A DNA stretch of 64,000 bases from Alistipes provencensis. Its GTDB lineage: Bacteria > Bacteroidota > Bacteroidia > Bacteroidales > Rikenellaceae. Both the position numbers and the translations under genes were made by a program. The first letter of the stretch is position 1. Each line of letters opens with the position of its first letter. Below the pieces are notes generated by a model. That model did not search any database, was not told the origin of the DNA, and saw nothing but the letters and a program-made list of their open reading frames with translations. Below, piece by piece: positions 1 to 7,097 of this stretch. The stretch is taken from positions 906,397 through 970,396 of the forward strand of contig NZ_LT559262.1 in assembly GCF_900083545.1 (NCBI RefSeq), written 5' to 3'.

Positions 1-256
1 GAATTTCTACAAAAAACTCTCCGTTGCGGAAGTCGCGGTCGAGGCGGCGCCCCTCGCCGTCGGAGAACCGATCTTCTTTCTCGGGGCCACGACCGGCGTC
101 GCCGAGCAGACGCTCGAAGAACTGCACGGACCCGACGGTTCGCCCGTGGATTCCGTCGCGCAGGGCGAACTCTGCGCCATCCGCACGCCCGGGGTGATCC
201 GCCGCGGGGACCAGCTCTACAAATTCATTCCGGCAGACAACGCCGGAACCCGATAA
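1..256 (+). CDS. C-terminal end of a U32-family peptidase (partial)
   Basis: The frame is open from base 2 to the TAA at 254-256, giving 84 residues with the start outside the window. It contains NFYKKLSVAEVAVEA, GEPIFFLGATTGVAEQT and a final CAIRTPGVIRRGDQLYKF. This layout matches the small beta-barrel C-terminal domain of the long Bacteroidetes U32 (collagenase-like) peptidases, whose ends read similarly (TTGV, CSIPVP, RRGDKLYK). The assignment is from remembered family pattern only and the catalytic region is not visible. The stop lies 2 bases before the next start, so the two genes are probably co-transcribed. Confidence 0.55.
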   Translation, partial: NFYKKLSVAEVAVEAAPLAVGEPIFFLGATTGVAEQTLEELHGPDGSPVDSVAQGELCAIRTPGVIRRGDQLYKFIPADNAGTR

Positions 257-258
257 CG

Positions 259-1389
259 ATGAAACCTCAACCGACCAAACCGACCGCCCCGCAGCGGCTT
301 CTCTCGCTCGACGCCCTGCGGGGTTTTGACATGTTCTTCATCATGGGCTTCGCAGGGCTCGTCGTCGCCCTGTGCAAACTCCGGCCCGGCGGTTTCGCCG
401 ACTGGATGTCGGCCCAGATGGGGCATGCCGAGTGGGACGGGTTCTTCCACCACGACACCATCTTCCCGCTGTTCCTCTTCATCGCGGGCATCTCGTTCCC
501 CTTCTCGCTGGCCAAGCAACGTGAAAAAGGGATCGGCGAACGGAGCATCTACACGAAGGTGATCCGCCGCGGGCTGACGCTGGTGGCGCTGGGACTGGTC
601 TACAACGGGCTGTTCAACCTCGACTTCGCGACGCTGCGCCTGCCGAGCGTGCTGGGCCGCATCGGACTGGCGTGGATGTTCGCGGCGATGCTGTTCATCC
701 GGTTCGGAATACGCACGCGCATCGCCCTTGCCGCCGGGATTCTCGTCGGTTACGGACTGCTGCTGCAATTCGTCGGGGCGCCCGACGCCGCAGGGGCCGG
801 ACCGCTGACCGAAGCGGGCAACATCGTGGGCTACATCGACCGGACGATCATGCCGGCACACCTCTACGGCAACCGGGGATTCGACCCCGAAGGGTTGCTG
901 AGCACCCTGCCGGCCATCGTGACGGCCATGCTGGGCATGTTCACGGGCGAATTCGTCCGCCGTTCCGAGGAGCAGATTTCCGGCAGCCGCAAAGCGCTCC
1001 GGATGGCCGCCGGGGCCGCCCTGCTGTTGGTGCTCGCGCTCTGCCTCGACCCGTTGCAGCCCGTCAACAAGAAACTCTGGACCCCGGCTTTCGTCTTTGC
1101 CGCAGGGGCTTATTCGCTGGGGATGTTCGCGCTGTTCTATTATATCATAGATGTACGGCAGTGGCGGCGGTGGAGCTATTTCTTTCAGGTCATCGGCCTC
1201 AACTCGATCACGATCTACATGCTCCAGCGGATCGTCCGGGTGAGCTACACCTCCGAGTTCTTCTTCGGAGGACTGGCATCGAAATTCTCGCCCGAGGTCG
1301 CCTCGGTGATCTTCTCGGCGGGTTACGTCACCGTCTGCTGGCTGTTATTGCGGTTCCTCGACCGGAAGAAAATATACCTCAAGGTCTGA
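259..1389 (+). CDS. HGSNAT-like membrane acyltransferase (DUF5009 type)
   Basis: The 376-residue protein begins with RLLSLDALRGFDMFFIMG, the signature of the heparan-alpha-glucosaminide N-acetyltransferase-like family (DUF1624/DUF5009), followed by HHDTIFPLFLFIAGISFPFS and about ten hydrophobic segments. Family members sit in the inner membrane and are thought to acetylate amino sugars with cytoplasmic acetyl-CoA, but the substrate here cannot be read from sequence. The C terminus LLRFLDRKKIYLKV is typical of the Bacteroidetes members. The ATG follows the upstream stop by 2 bases, indicating translational coupling, and an intrinsic terminator follows the gene. Confidence 0.8.
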   Translation: MKPQPTKPTAPQRLLSLDALRGFDMFFIMGFAGLVVALCKLRPGGFADWMSAQMGHAEWDGFFHHDTIFPLFLFIAGISFPFSLAKQREKGIGERSIYTKVIRRGLTLVALGLVYNGLFNLDFATLRLPSVLGRIGLAWMFAAMLFIRFGIRTRIALAAGILVGYGLLLQFVGAPDAAGAGPLTEAGNIVGYIDRTIMPAHLYGNRGFDPEGLLSTLPAIVTAMLGMFTGEFVRRSEEQISGSRKALRMAAGAALLLVLALCLDPLQPVNKKLWTPAFVFAAGAYSLGMFALFYYIIDVRQWRRWSYFFQVIGLNSITIYMLQRIVRVSYTSEFFFGGLASKFSPEVASVIFSAGYVTVCWLLLRFLDRKKIYLKV

Positions 1390-1404
1390 GACCCTCCCCA
1401 TCGG

Positions 1405-1435
1405 AAAAGGCGCATCTTTCGGGATGCGCCTTTTT
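1405..1435 (+). terminator. Intrinsic terminator after the acyltransferase
   Basis: AAAAGGCGCATC (1405-1416) pairs perfectly with GATGCGCCTTTT (1423-1434) around a 6-base loop and ends in a T run. It closes the transcript that includes the U32 peptidase and acyltransferase genes. Confidence 0.9.
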
Positions 1436-1499
1436 ACATACTCCGGAGGTCGTTTTTTTCAACTATCGAGATTTTTTTATCGAAATTCAATAAATATCA

Positions 1500-1530
1500 G
1501 TTGTTTTTCAAAAAATATTTCGTATATTTG
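1500..1530 (+). promoter_or_regulatory. Bacteroidetes-type promoter
   Basis: TATATTTG at 1523-1530 fits the -7 consensus TAnnTTTG, and GTTGTTTTT at 1500-1508 is a reasonable -33 region. The sequence TTGTTTTTC...ATATTTCGTATATTT is nearly repeated at 6981-7009 in front of the EF-G2 gene, so the two promoters share an architecture. It decides the start of the next gene: the upstream in-frame GTG at 1533 would be at or before the transcription start. Confidence 0.7.
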
Positions 1531-1556
1531 CAGTGTCAAACAAAAGACACATCGCC

Positions 1557-1751
1557 ATGGAAACCGAAAAAGTCATCCGCATCCTGAGCCTCTTTCTCGT
1601 CGTGGCCGCCTTCGCCGTGAAGGTCGCCACAGAGCTGATGTTCCCCCAGTCGCTGCACGGGTTCGACCTGCCGATCGTCATCGTACTGATTCTCTGCCTG
1701 ACGAACATCTGGCGCCGGCCCGCCGAAAAGAGCGAAAAACCAAACAAATAA
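1557..1751 (+). CDS. Small two-helix membrane protein, unknown
   Basis: 64 residues starting METEKVIRILSLF. Two hydrophobic stretches (about residues 6-20 and 33-47) flank a short loop, and the tail WRRPAEKSEKPNK is charged. I chose ATG 1557 rather than the in-frame GTG 1533 because the -7 box at 1523-1530 leaves no leader for 1533. I do not recognise the family. A possible small lipoprotein frame begins 5 bases after the stop. Confidence 0.6.
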   Translation: METEKVIRILSLFLVVAAFAVKVATELMFPQSLHGFDLPIVIVLILCLTNIWRRPAEKSEKPNK

Positions 1752-1756
1752 AACCC

Positions 1757-1834
1757 ACGAAAAAACTCCTTGTCATCGCCGCAATAGCCGCCGCGGCTAT
1801 CGCCTGCACCTCGAATCACAACCAATTAAAATAA
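1757..1834 (+). CDS. Possible 25-residue lipoprotein with a non-ATG start
   Basis: The frame ACG AAA AAA CTC CTT ... reads TKKLLVIAAIAAAAIACTSN and ends HNQLK, stop at 1832-1834. After the first residue this is a textbook lipoprotein signal (KKLL, hydrophobic core, AAIAC lipobox) with an eight-residue mature peptide, similar in layout to entericidin-like peptides. No ATG, GTG or TTG is in place; the start would be ACG at 1757. It is either translated from ACG by coupling to the upstream gene, or has lost its ATG by one T-to-C change. Confidence 0.3.
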   Translation, partial: TKKLLVIAAIAAAAIACTSNHNQLK

Positions 1835-1912
1835 AAAGTTCAAACACGGGTCGACCCGGAGGCGGTCCTCTTACCGGCCGCAGCGACGGCAAAACCCAAT
1901 AATAGTTGTGTG

Positions 1913-1949
1913 GCGAAGGCCCGGAATGTTCCGGGTCTTCGCGTTTTTT
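1913..1949 (+). terminator. Strong intrinsic terminator
   Basis: GCGAAGGCCCGGA (1913-1925) pairs with TCCGGGTCTTCGC (1930-1942, one G-U pair) around a 4-base loop, followed by a run of T. It ends the small-protein transcript and lies just upstream of the MFS promoter, ruling out an MFS start at 1910. Confidence 0.9.
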
Positions 1950-1951
1950 CG

Positions 1952-1959
1952 TACCTTTG
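1952..1959 (+). promoter_or_regulatory. -7 box for the MFS exporter
   Basis: TACCTTTG fits TAnnTTTG and sits directly after the preceding terminator. It places the transcript start near 1965 and supports ATG 1982. Confidence 0.6.
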
Positions 1960-1981
1960 GGGGCGTAACGCCCCTTTTCAT

Positions 1982-3397
1982 ATGCCGGACCGTTTTGTCA
2001 CACCTTACATACCGGAACGCCCCACGGACGGACTGCCCATGCCCCGGCGGCTCGGGGCCATCCTTGCCGTAGCCTTCGGCGTCTCGCTATCGGTGATCGA
2101 CGGAACCATCGCCAACGTCGCCCTGCCCACCATCGGGCAGGAGCTGGGCATCTCGTCCGCCGATTCGATCTGGATCGTCAACGCCTACCAGTTGGCCATC
2201 ATGGTCTCGCTGCTGTCGTTTTCGGCGCTGGGCGACGTGGTGGGTTACCGCAAGGTCTACATCGGCGGGCTGATGCTCTTCACGGTGGCGTCGGTGGGCT
2301 GTTCGCTCTCGGGATCGCTCCAGACCCTCGTGCTGTCGCGCGTGATGCAGGGATTCGGCGCCGCGGCCATCACCTCGGTCAACACCACGCTGATCCGTTT
2401 CATCTACCCCAAAGCCCAACTGGGACGCGGTATGGGTATCAACGCCACGGTGGTCGCCGTGTCGTCGGTAGCTGGGCCGACGCTGGCCGCGGGTATCCTT
2501 TCGGTGGCCGGCTGGCCGTGGCTCTTCGCCGTCAACATCCCGATGGGGCTCATCGCCCTGTCGCTCAGCCGGAGGTTCCTGCCGGCAAACCCCGTGCGGA
2601 TCAGCGGGCACCGTTTCGACTGGCGCGACGCGGTGATGAACGCCCTGACGTTCGGCCTGCTGATGGCTTCGGTCGAGGGATTCTCGCACGGATTGGACCC
2701 GCGCCTGCTTACGCTGGGCGTCGCGGCGCTGCTCGTCATCGGCTTTTTCTTCATCCGCGGCCAACTGCGCGAACCCTATCCGATCCTGCCGTTCGACCTG
2801 CTGCGCATCCCGATCTTCTCGGTGTCGGTCGCAACGTCGATCTGCTCGTTCCTCGGGCAGATGCTCGCCATGGTGGCGCTGCCCTTCTATCTCCAGCAAG
2901 CCTGCGGCTACAACGACGTCGAGACGGGTCTGCTGCTGACGGCCTGGCCCGCGGTAATCATGATCGTCGCCCCCGTTGCCGGCATGCTCGTCGAACGCAT
3001 CCACGCCGGACTGCTCGGCGGCACGGGCCTCACGATGATGGCCGCAGGACTGTTCCTGCTGGCGTTCCTCCCGGAACATCCGACCGATTTCGACATCATC
3101 TGGCGGCTGGTGCTCTGCGGAGCGGGATTCGGGCTTTTCCAGTCGCCCAACAACAGCATCCTGATCGCCTCGGCACCGCCCGAGCGCAGCGGATCGGCCA
3201 GCGGCATGCTCGCCACGGCCCGCCTCATCGGACAGACAACGGGCGCCGCGCTGATGGCCCTGCTGTTCCACATCGTCCCCGAAAACAGCACCCACGCGGC
3301 GCTGCTGCTGGCGGGAGGTTTCGCCGTCGTCGGCGCCGCCGTCAGCCTCGCACGCATCTCGCTGCCCCTGCCCGAAGGGCTCACCCGACACAAATGA
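1982..3397 (+). CDS. MFS multidrug exporter, DHA2 (14-helix) family
   Basis: 471 residues from ATG 1982 (MPDRFVTPYIPERPTDGLP); an in-frame ATG at 2039 (MPRRL) is the alternative and starts just before helix 1. Family marks are SLSVIDGTIANVALPTIG in helix 1, WIVNAYQLA, GDVVGYRKVYIGGL (motif A) and LSRVMQGFGAAAI, all typical of the EmrB/QacA DHA2 group, which exports drugs or other small amphipathic compounds by proton exchange at the inner membrane. The substrate is unknown. The stop overlaps the next start (ATGA), so the LD-carboxypeptidase is translated with it. Confidence 0.85.
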   Translation: MPDRFVTPYIPERPTDGLPMPRRLGAILAVAFGVSLSVIDGTIANVALPTIGQELGISSADSIWIVNAYQLAIMVSLLSFSALGDVVGYRKVYIGGLMLFTVASVGCSLSGSLQTLVLSRVMQGFGAAAITSVNTTLIRFIYPKAQLGRGMGINATVVAVSSVAGPTLAAGILSVAGWPWLFAVNIPMGLIALSLSRRFLPANPVRISGHRFDWRDAVMNALTFGLLMASVEGFSHGLDPRLLTLGVAALLVIGFFFIRGQLREPYPILPFDLLRIPIFSVSVATSICSFLGQMLAMVALPFYLQQACGYNDVETGLLLTAWPAVIMIVAPVAGMLVERIHAGLLGGTGLTMMAAGLFLLAFLPEHPTDFDIIWRLVLCGAGFGLFQSPNNSILIASAPPERSGSASGMLATARLIGQTTGAALMALLFHIVPENSTHAALLLAGGFAVVGAAVSLARISLPLPEGLTRHK

Positions 3398-4392
3398 CCA
3401 TGAAACACCTTTTTCCGATATTGCTCCTGCTCGCTCCGCTCTTCGCCGGAGCCCAATGCCCCGACACCGCCGATTTCATCCGTCCGCCCTACCTGCAGCG
3501 GGGCGACACGGTGGGCATCGTCGCCCCGGCGGGCAAACTGCCGCTGAAGACCGACACGGCGAAAGTCCGTCAACGGTTCGAATCGTGGGGCCTGCATGTG
3601 AAATTCGGCGCCCACTGCGCCGACCGCGAACAACCCTATTTCGCCGGGACCGACGAGGAGCGCGCCGCAGACCTGCAGGCGATGATCGACGACCGGTCGG
3701 TCAAGGCCGTCATCGCCTACCGCGGGGGTTACGGCTCGGTGCGCCTGCTGCCGCTCATCGATCTCGGGCGGCTGCGCGAGCACCCCAAATGGGTGGTCGG
3801 GTTCAGCGACATCACCATGCTCCATCTGGCGCTGCGGCGACTGGGCATCGAGAGCATCCACGGCCCCATGCCCGGGTCGTTCCTCTTCGACGAGGAAGAT
3901 CCCTCGGCCGAATCGCTCCGGCAGGCGCTGTTCGGCGAGACGGTGCGCATCGAGGTCGAACCCCATCCGCTCAACCAACCCGGAGAAGCCTCGGGGCGTC
4001 TGGCCGGGGGCAACCTGACGGTGATCGGCTCGGCGACGGGCACGCCCGAAGAACTGCTGACCGATGCGCCGACCGTTCTGCTGATCGAGGAGGTCGGGGA
4101 GTTTGTCTACCGCATCGACCGGCTGATGCAGAGCCTCGCACGCAGCGGCAAACTCGGAAGCGTCAAAGCCGTCCTCGTGGGCCACTTCTCGGACATGATG
4201 GGGATGAAGAAATTCGGCGTGGCGGACGCCGACGCGGTCATCTCGGCCTACACGCGGCCGCTGGGGATACCGGTCGTCTTCGGATTTCCGGCGGGGCACG
4301 TCGAGCCCAACGCGGCGGTTTACCTCGGACGCCGGGTGACGGTCAGCGTGGACGAAGAGGGCGCCCGCGTGGAATTCGCCCCGCAGGATTGA
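3394..4392 (+). CDS. Exported LD-carboxypeptidase, peptidase family S66
   Basis: 332 residues starting MTMKHLFPILLLLAPLFAGA, a Sec signal peptide; ATG 3394 overlaps the upstream TGA, and ATG 3400 is the alternative. S66 enzymes cut the L,D bond before the terminal D-Ala of murein tetrapeptides. Visible family features are RPPYLQRGDTVGIVAPAG near the N terminus, the nucleophile Ser in VVGFSDITMLH, the Glu in LLIEEVGEFVYRIDRL and the His in GFPAGHVEPN. Most relatives are cytoplasmic, whereas this one carries a signal peptide and probably acts in the periplasm. Confidence 0.88.
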   Translation: MTMKHLFPILLLLAPLFAGAQCPDTADFIRPPYLQRGDTVGIVAPAGKLPLKTDTAKVRQRFESWGLHVKFGAHCADREQPYFAGTDEERAADLQAMIDDRSVKAVIAYRGGYGSVRLLPLIDLGRLREHPKWVVGFSDITMLHLALRRLGIESIHGPMPGSFLFDEEDPSAESLRQALFGETVRIEVEPHPLNQPGEASGRLAGGNLTVIGSATGTPEELLTDAPTVLLIEEVGEFVYRIDRLMQSLARSGKLGSVKAVLVGHFSDMMGMKKFGVADADAVISAYTRPLGIPVVFGFPAGHVEPNAAVYLGRRVTVSVDEEGARVEFAPQD

Positions 4393-4411
4393 CCAATCCC
4401 GATTTTTTTGT

Positions 4412-4419
4412 TATTTTTG
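4412..4419 (+). promoter_or_regulatory. -7 box upstream of the M24 peptidase
   Basis: TATTTTTG fits TAnnTTTG. No clear -33 TTTG lies about 20 bases upstream. It would give a leader of about 170 bases containing the hairpin at 4478-4494. Confidence 0.4.
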
Positions 4420-4477
4420 TAGAAACCAAACGAATTATATACTTTAGTGTACCGACTGTCCCGAGCGTACGCCATCT

Positions 4478-4510
4478 CCCTCCCTGAGGGAGGGCCGGGG
4501 TGGGGTCAGA
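4478..4510. repeat. REP-like GC-rich palindrome
   Basis: CCCTCCC (4478-4484) and GGGAGGG (4488-4494) form a tight hairpin followed by CCGGGGTGGGGTCAG. The look is that of short interspersed palindromes common between Bacteroidetes genes. Only this copy is in the window, so repetitiveness is inferred. Confidence 0.3.
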
Positions 4511-4594
4511 TTTGTAAATGACGCCGCAGGCGGCAACAACAGCAGTCGAAAGCAACCGGAACACCAAAGTATACGATTACCAAACAAAGTGCTT

Positions 4595-5986
4595 ATGTTT
4601 TCAGCAAAAACCTATACCGCGCGCCGTCACGAACTGCGCACCAAGATCGGGAGCGGCATCATCCTCTTCCCGGGCAACCCGCTGTCGCCGAACAATTACC
4701 CCAACAACACCTACTATTTCCGGCAGGATTCGTCGTTCCGCTACTACTTCGGGCTGAACGTCCCGTCGATGGTCGGCATAATCGACGCCGACACGGGCGA
4801 GGAGGCGCTCTACGGCGATGATTTCACCGTCGAAGACATCATCTGGACCGGTCCGCAGCCCACGCTGCGCGAGATGGGGACCGGGGTCGGCATCACGGCC
4901 ACGTTCCCGATGGCCGAGCTCGAAAAACGCCTGCGCAGGGCCGTCGCTCTGGGCCGCCGCATCCACTTCCTGCCGCCCTACCGCGGCGAAACCAAACTCC
5001 AGTTGTCGGCGCTGCTGGGCATCAAACCCGAGCTGTTGCACGAATACAAGTCGGTGGACCTGATGTTCGCCGTGGCGGAGATGCGCGAAAAGAAGAGCGC
5101 CGAGGAGATCGAAGAGATGGAACGCGCCTTCGGGATCGGTTATGAGATGCACACGACGGCGATGAAGATGTGCCGCCCGGGCATCGTCGAGCGTCAGATC
5201 GCAGGTGCCATCGAGGGCGTCGCCAAGGCGATGGGGCAGGGCGTATCGTTCCCCTCGATCGTGTCGCAGCACGGCGAGACGCTGCACAACCTCAACGCCG
5301 ACGGCGTGTTGGAGGAGGGCCGCCTGCTGCTGTGCGACGCCGGAGGCGAGAGTGTCGAAGGCTACTGCTCGGACCACACCCGCACCTACCCCGTGAGCGG
5401 GCGCTTCACGCAGAAACAGCGCGAAATTTACGACATCGTGCTGGCCGCACACGACCATGTGGCCCGCATCGTCAAGCCCCACATGATGTACACCGAGATA
5501 CACAACGCCGCCTACATGACCCTCGCAGAAGGGTTGGTGGGAATCGGACTGCTGAAAGGCTCGGCCGCCGATGCGGTGGCCGCCGGGGCGATGACGATGC
5601 TCATGCCTCACGGACTCGGGCACGGCCTCGGAATGGACGTACACGACTGCGAGGCCATGGGCGAGCGGTCGTTCGACTTCTCGTCGATCGCCGAGCGCGC
5701 CACCAAGTCAGGCACATGCATCTACCGCGCGGCGTGGCGCATAGAACCGGGAACGGTGATGACCGACGAGCCGGGGCTCTATTTCATCCCCGCGCTGATC
5801 GACAAGTGCCGCGCCGAGGGGCTCTACAAAGGCATCGTCGATTACGACACGCTCGACGCCTACCGCGATTTCGGAGGCATCCGCATCGAGGACGACATCC
5901 TCGTGACGGAGACCGGCAGCCGCATCATCGGCGACCGAAAGATTCCTATTACAGCAGAGGAACTTGAGGCTATTGTAGGACGATAA
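4595..5986 (+). CDS. M24 metallopeptidase, Xaa-Pro aminopeptidase type
   Basis: 463 residues from ATG 4595 (MFSAKTYTARRHELR). The N-terminal domain (to about residue 165, with FPGNPLSPNNYPNNTYYFRQDSS... features) is of the AMP_N type, followed by the pita-bread M24 domain. Metal ligands are visible in order: Asp in LLLCDAGGES, Asp in YCSDHTRTYPV, His in HGLGHGLGMDVHD, Glu in VMTDEPGLYF and Glu in GIRIEDDILVTE. Such enzymes remove an N-terminal residue ahead of proline in the cytoplasm with two divalent metals. An in-frame GTG at 4589 is possible but less likely. Confidence 0.9.
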   Translation: MFSAKTYTARRHELRTKIGSGIILFPGNPLSPNNYPNNTYYFRQDSSFRYYFGLNVPSMVGIIDADTGEEALYGDDFTVEDIIWTGPQPTLREMGTGVGITATFPMAELEKRLRRAVALGRRIHFLPPYRGETKLQLSALLGIKPELLHEYKSVDLMFAVAEMREKKSAEEIEEMERAFGIGYEMHTTAMKMCRPGIVERQIAGAIEGVAKAMGQGVSFPSIVSQHGETLHNLNADGVLEEGRLLLCDAGGESVEGYCSDHTRTYPVSGRFTQKQREIYDIVLAAHDHVARIVKPHMMYTEIHNAAYMTLAEGLVGIGLLKGSAADAVAAGAMTMLMPHGLGHGLGMDVHDCEAMGERSFDFSSIAERATKSGTCIYRAAWRIEPGTVMTDEPGLYFIPALIDKCRAEGLYKGIVDYDTLDAYRDFGGIRIEDDILVTETGSRIIGDRKIPITAEELEAIVGR

Positions 5987-6011
5987 CAGACCGACTAAAC
6001 AGAAAACTGCC

Positions 6012-6242
6012 ATGACAGCCAAAACAAAATGGATCATCTACGGATCACTGGCGCTGATCGCCGTGCTCCTGATCGCCATCTTCTCGAAAAACATCGTCAA
6101 CGGACTTGAAAACCTCTTCGTGAAGATCGCCATTTACCTCATTGTCTTCTGCGCCGGATGGCTCTTGGGCCGCTTCGGTGGAAACCGCCGCCGGAACGAC
6201 GACGAGCGCAACGCCCGCAACATCACCCAAGCGCAGAAGTAG
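6012..6242 (+). CDS. Small membrane protein, unknown
   Basis: 76 residues with two hydrophobic segments (about residues 8-24 and 36-54) and a basic tail GRFGGNRRRNDDERNARN. It lies 25 bases after the M24 gene and 4 bases before the GDSL gene, so it is probably in the same transcript. I do not recognise a family. Confidence 0.65.
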   Translation: MTAKTKWIIYGSLALIAVLLIAIFSKNIVNGLENLFVKIAIYLIVFCAGWLLGRFGGNRRRNDDERNARNITQAQK

Positions 6243-6246
6243 ACCG

Positions 6247-6915
6247 ATGCGGAAAACAATACTCCTGCTTGCCCTCGCACTGCCCCTGCTCGTCGCGGGA
6301 CAGCAGCGCGACTGGGCCAACTACGGTCGTTACGCCGGGGCCAACGCCTCCCTGACGACAGCCCCCGCCGTCGTATTCATGGGCAATTCGATCACCGAAG
6401 GATGGGGACGGAACCGCCCGGAGTTCTTCGCCGAAAACAATTTCGCCTGCCGCGGAATCAGCGGGCAGGTCTCGGCCCAGATGCTCTGCCGCTTCCGCGC
6501 CGACGCGATCAACCTCCGCCCGAAGGCCGTGGTGATCCTCGCCGGGACGAACGACATCGCCGGCAACAACGGCCCCATCGAAAACGAACACATCGCCGAA
6601 AACATCGTCTCGATGGCCGAGCTGGCCCTCGCCGCCGGAATCCGGCCGATCCTCTGCTCGGTGCTGCCGGCCGCGAAATATCCGTGGCGTCCCGAGATCG
6701 AATCGGTGCCCGAAAAGATCGCCGACCTGAACGCCCGGCTGCAACAATACGCCGCGGAGCGCGGACTGACGTGGGTGGATTATTACAGCGCGATGGACGC
6801 CGGCGACGGATCGATGCGCAGCGAATACACCAAGGACGGCGTGCACCCCACGCCCGAAGGATATGCGGTCATGGAGGGCGTCATCCGGCCCGTACTGGCG
6901 GAGTGGCTGCCCTGA
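6247..6915 (+). CDS. Secreted GDSL/SGNH-family hydrolase
   Basis: 222 residues from ATG 6247 with a signal peptide MRKTILLLALALPLLVAG. SGNH blocks are clear: the nucleophile Ser in VVFMGNSITEGW, the Gly in RGISGQ, the Asn in ILAGTNDIAGN and the catalytic Asp and His in KDGVHPTPEGY. The family cleaves esters, often acetyl groups on carbohydrates; this group resembles platelet-activating-factor acetylhydrolase-like members next to polysaccharide genes. The substrate is not readable. It ends the transcript, since a terminator follows at 6942. Confidence 0.88.
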   Translation: MRKTILLLALALPLLVAGQQRDWANYGRYAGANASLTTAPAVVFMGNSITEGWGRNRPEFFAENNFACRGISGQVSAQMLCRFRADAINLRPKAVVILAGTNDIAGNNGPIENEHIAENIVSMAELALAAGIRPILCSVLPAAKYPWRPEIESVPEKIADLNARLQQYAAERGLTWVDYYSAMDAGDGSMRSEYTKDGVHPTPEGYAVMEGVIRPVLAEWLP

Positions 6916-6941
6916 CGGGCGGACATATTCCCGACAGACTG

Positions 6942-6969
6942 AAAAATCGCCTCCCGGGGGCGATTTTTT
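6942..6969 (+). terminator. Intrinsic terminator after the GDSL hydrolase
   Basis: AAAAATCGCC (6942-6951) pairs with GGCGATTTTT (6959-6968) and runs into T. Confidence 0.9.
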
Positions 6970-6980
6970 CATTCCGGGAG

Positions 6981-7009
6981 TTGTTTTTCCCGAATATTTC
7001 GTATATTTA
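6981..7009 (+). promoter_or_regulatory. Promoter of the EF-G2-like gene
   Basis: TTGTTTTTC at 6981 and TATATTTA at 7002-7009 reproduce the promoter at 1500-1530 almost base for base, with the last G of the -7 box changed to A. About 88 bases of leader precede the start codon. Confidence 0.6.
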
Positions 7010-7097
7010 TAGTCGCCGTCGCCAAAGCAGCCCCGAAGACGGAGACGGCACGGGAAATGAGAACCTAATTACGAATACCTTAAAACCATACGGGAAT

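Noticed and set aside
1910..1981. Earlier start of the MFS exporter
   Set aside because: The stretch is a terminator hairpin followed by a -7 box, so it is not within the mRNA of the exporter.
6402..7097. N-terminal extension of the EF-G2 frame upstream of 7098
   Set aside because: It overlaps the GDSL gene and crosses a terminator and promoter; ATG 7098 begins the conserved EF-G sequence.
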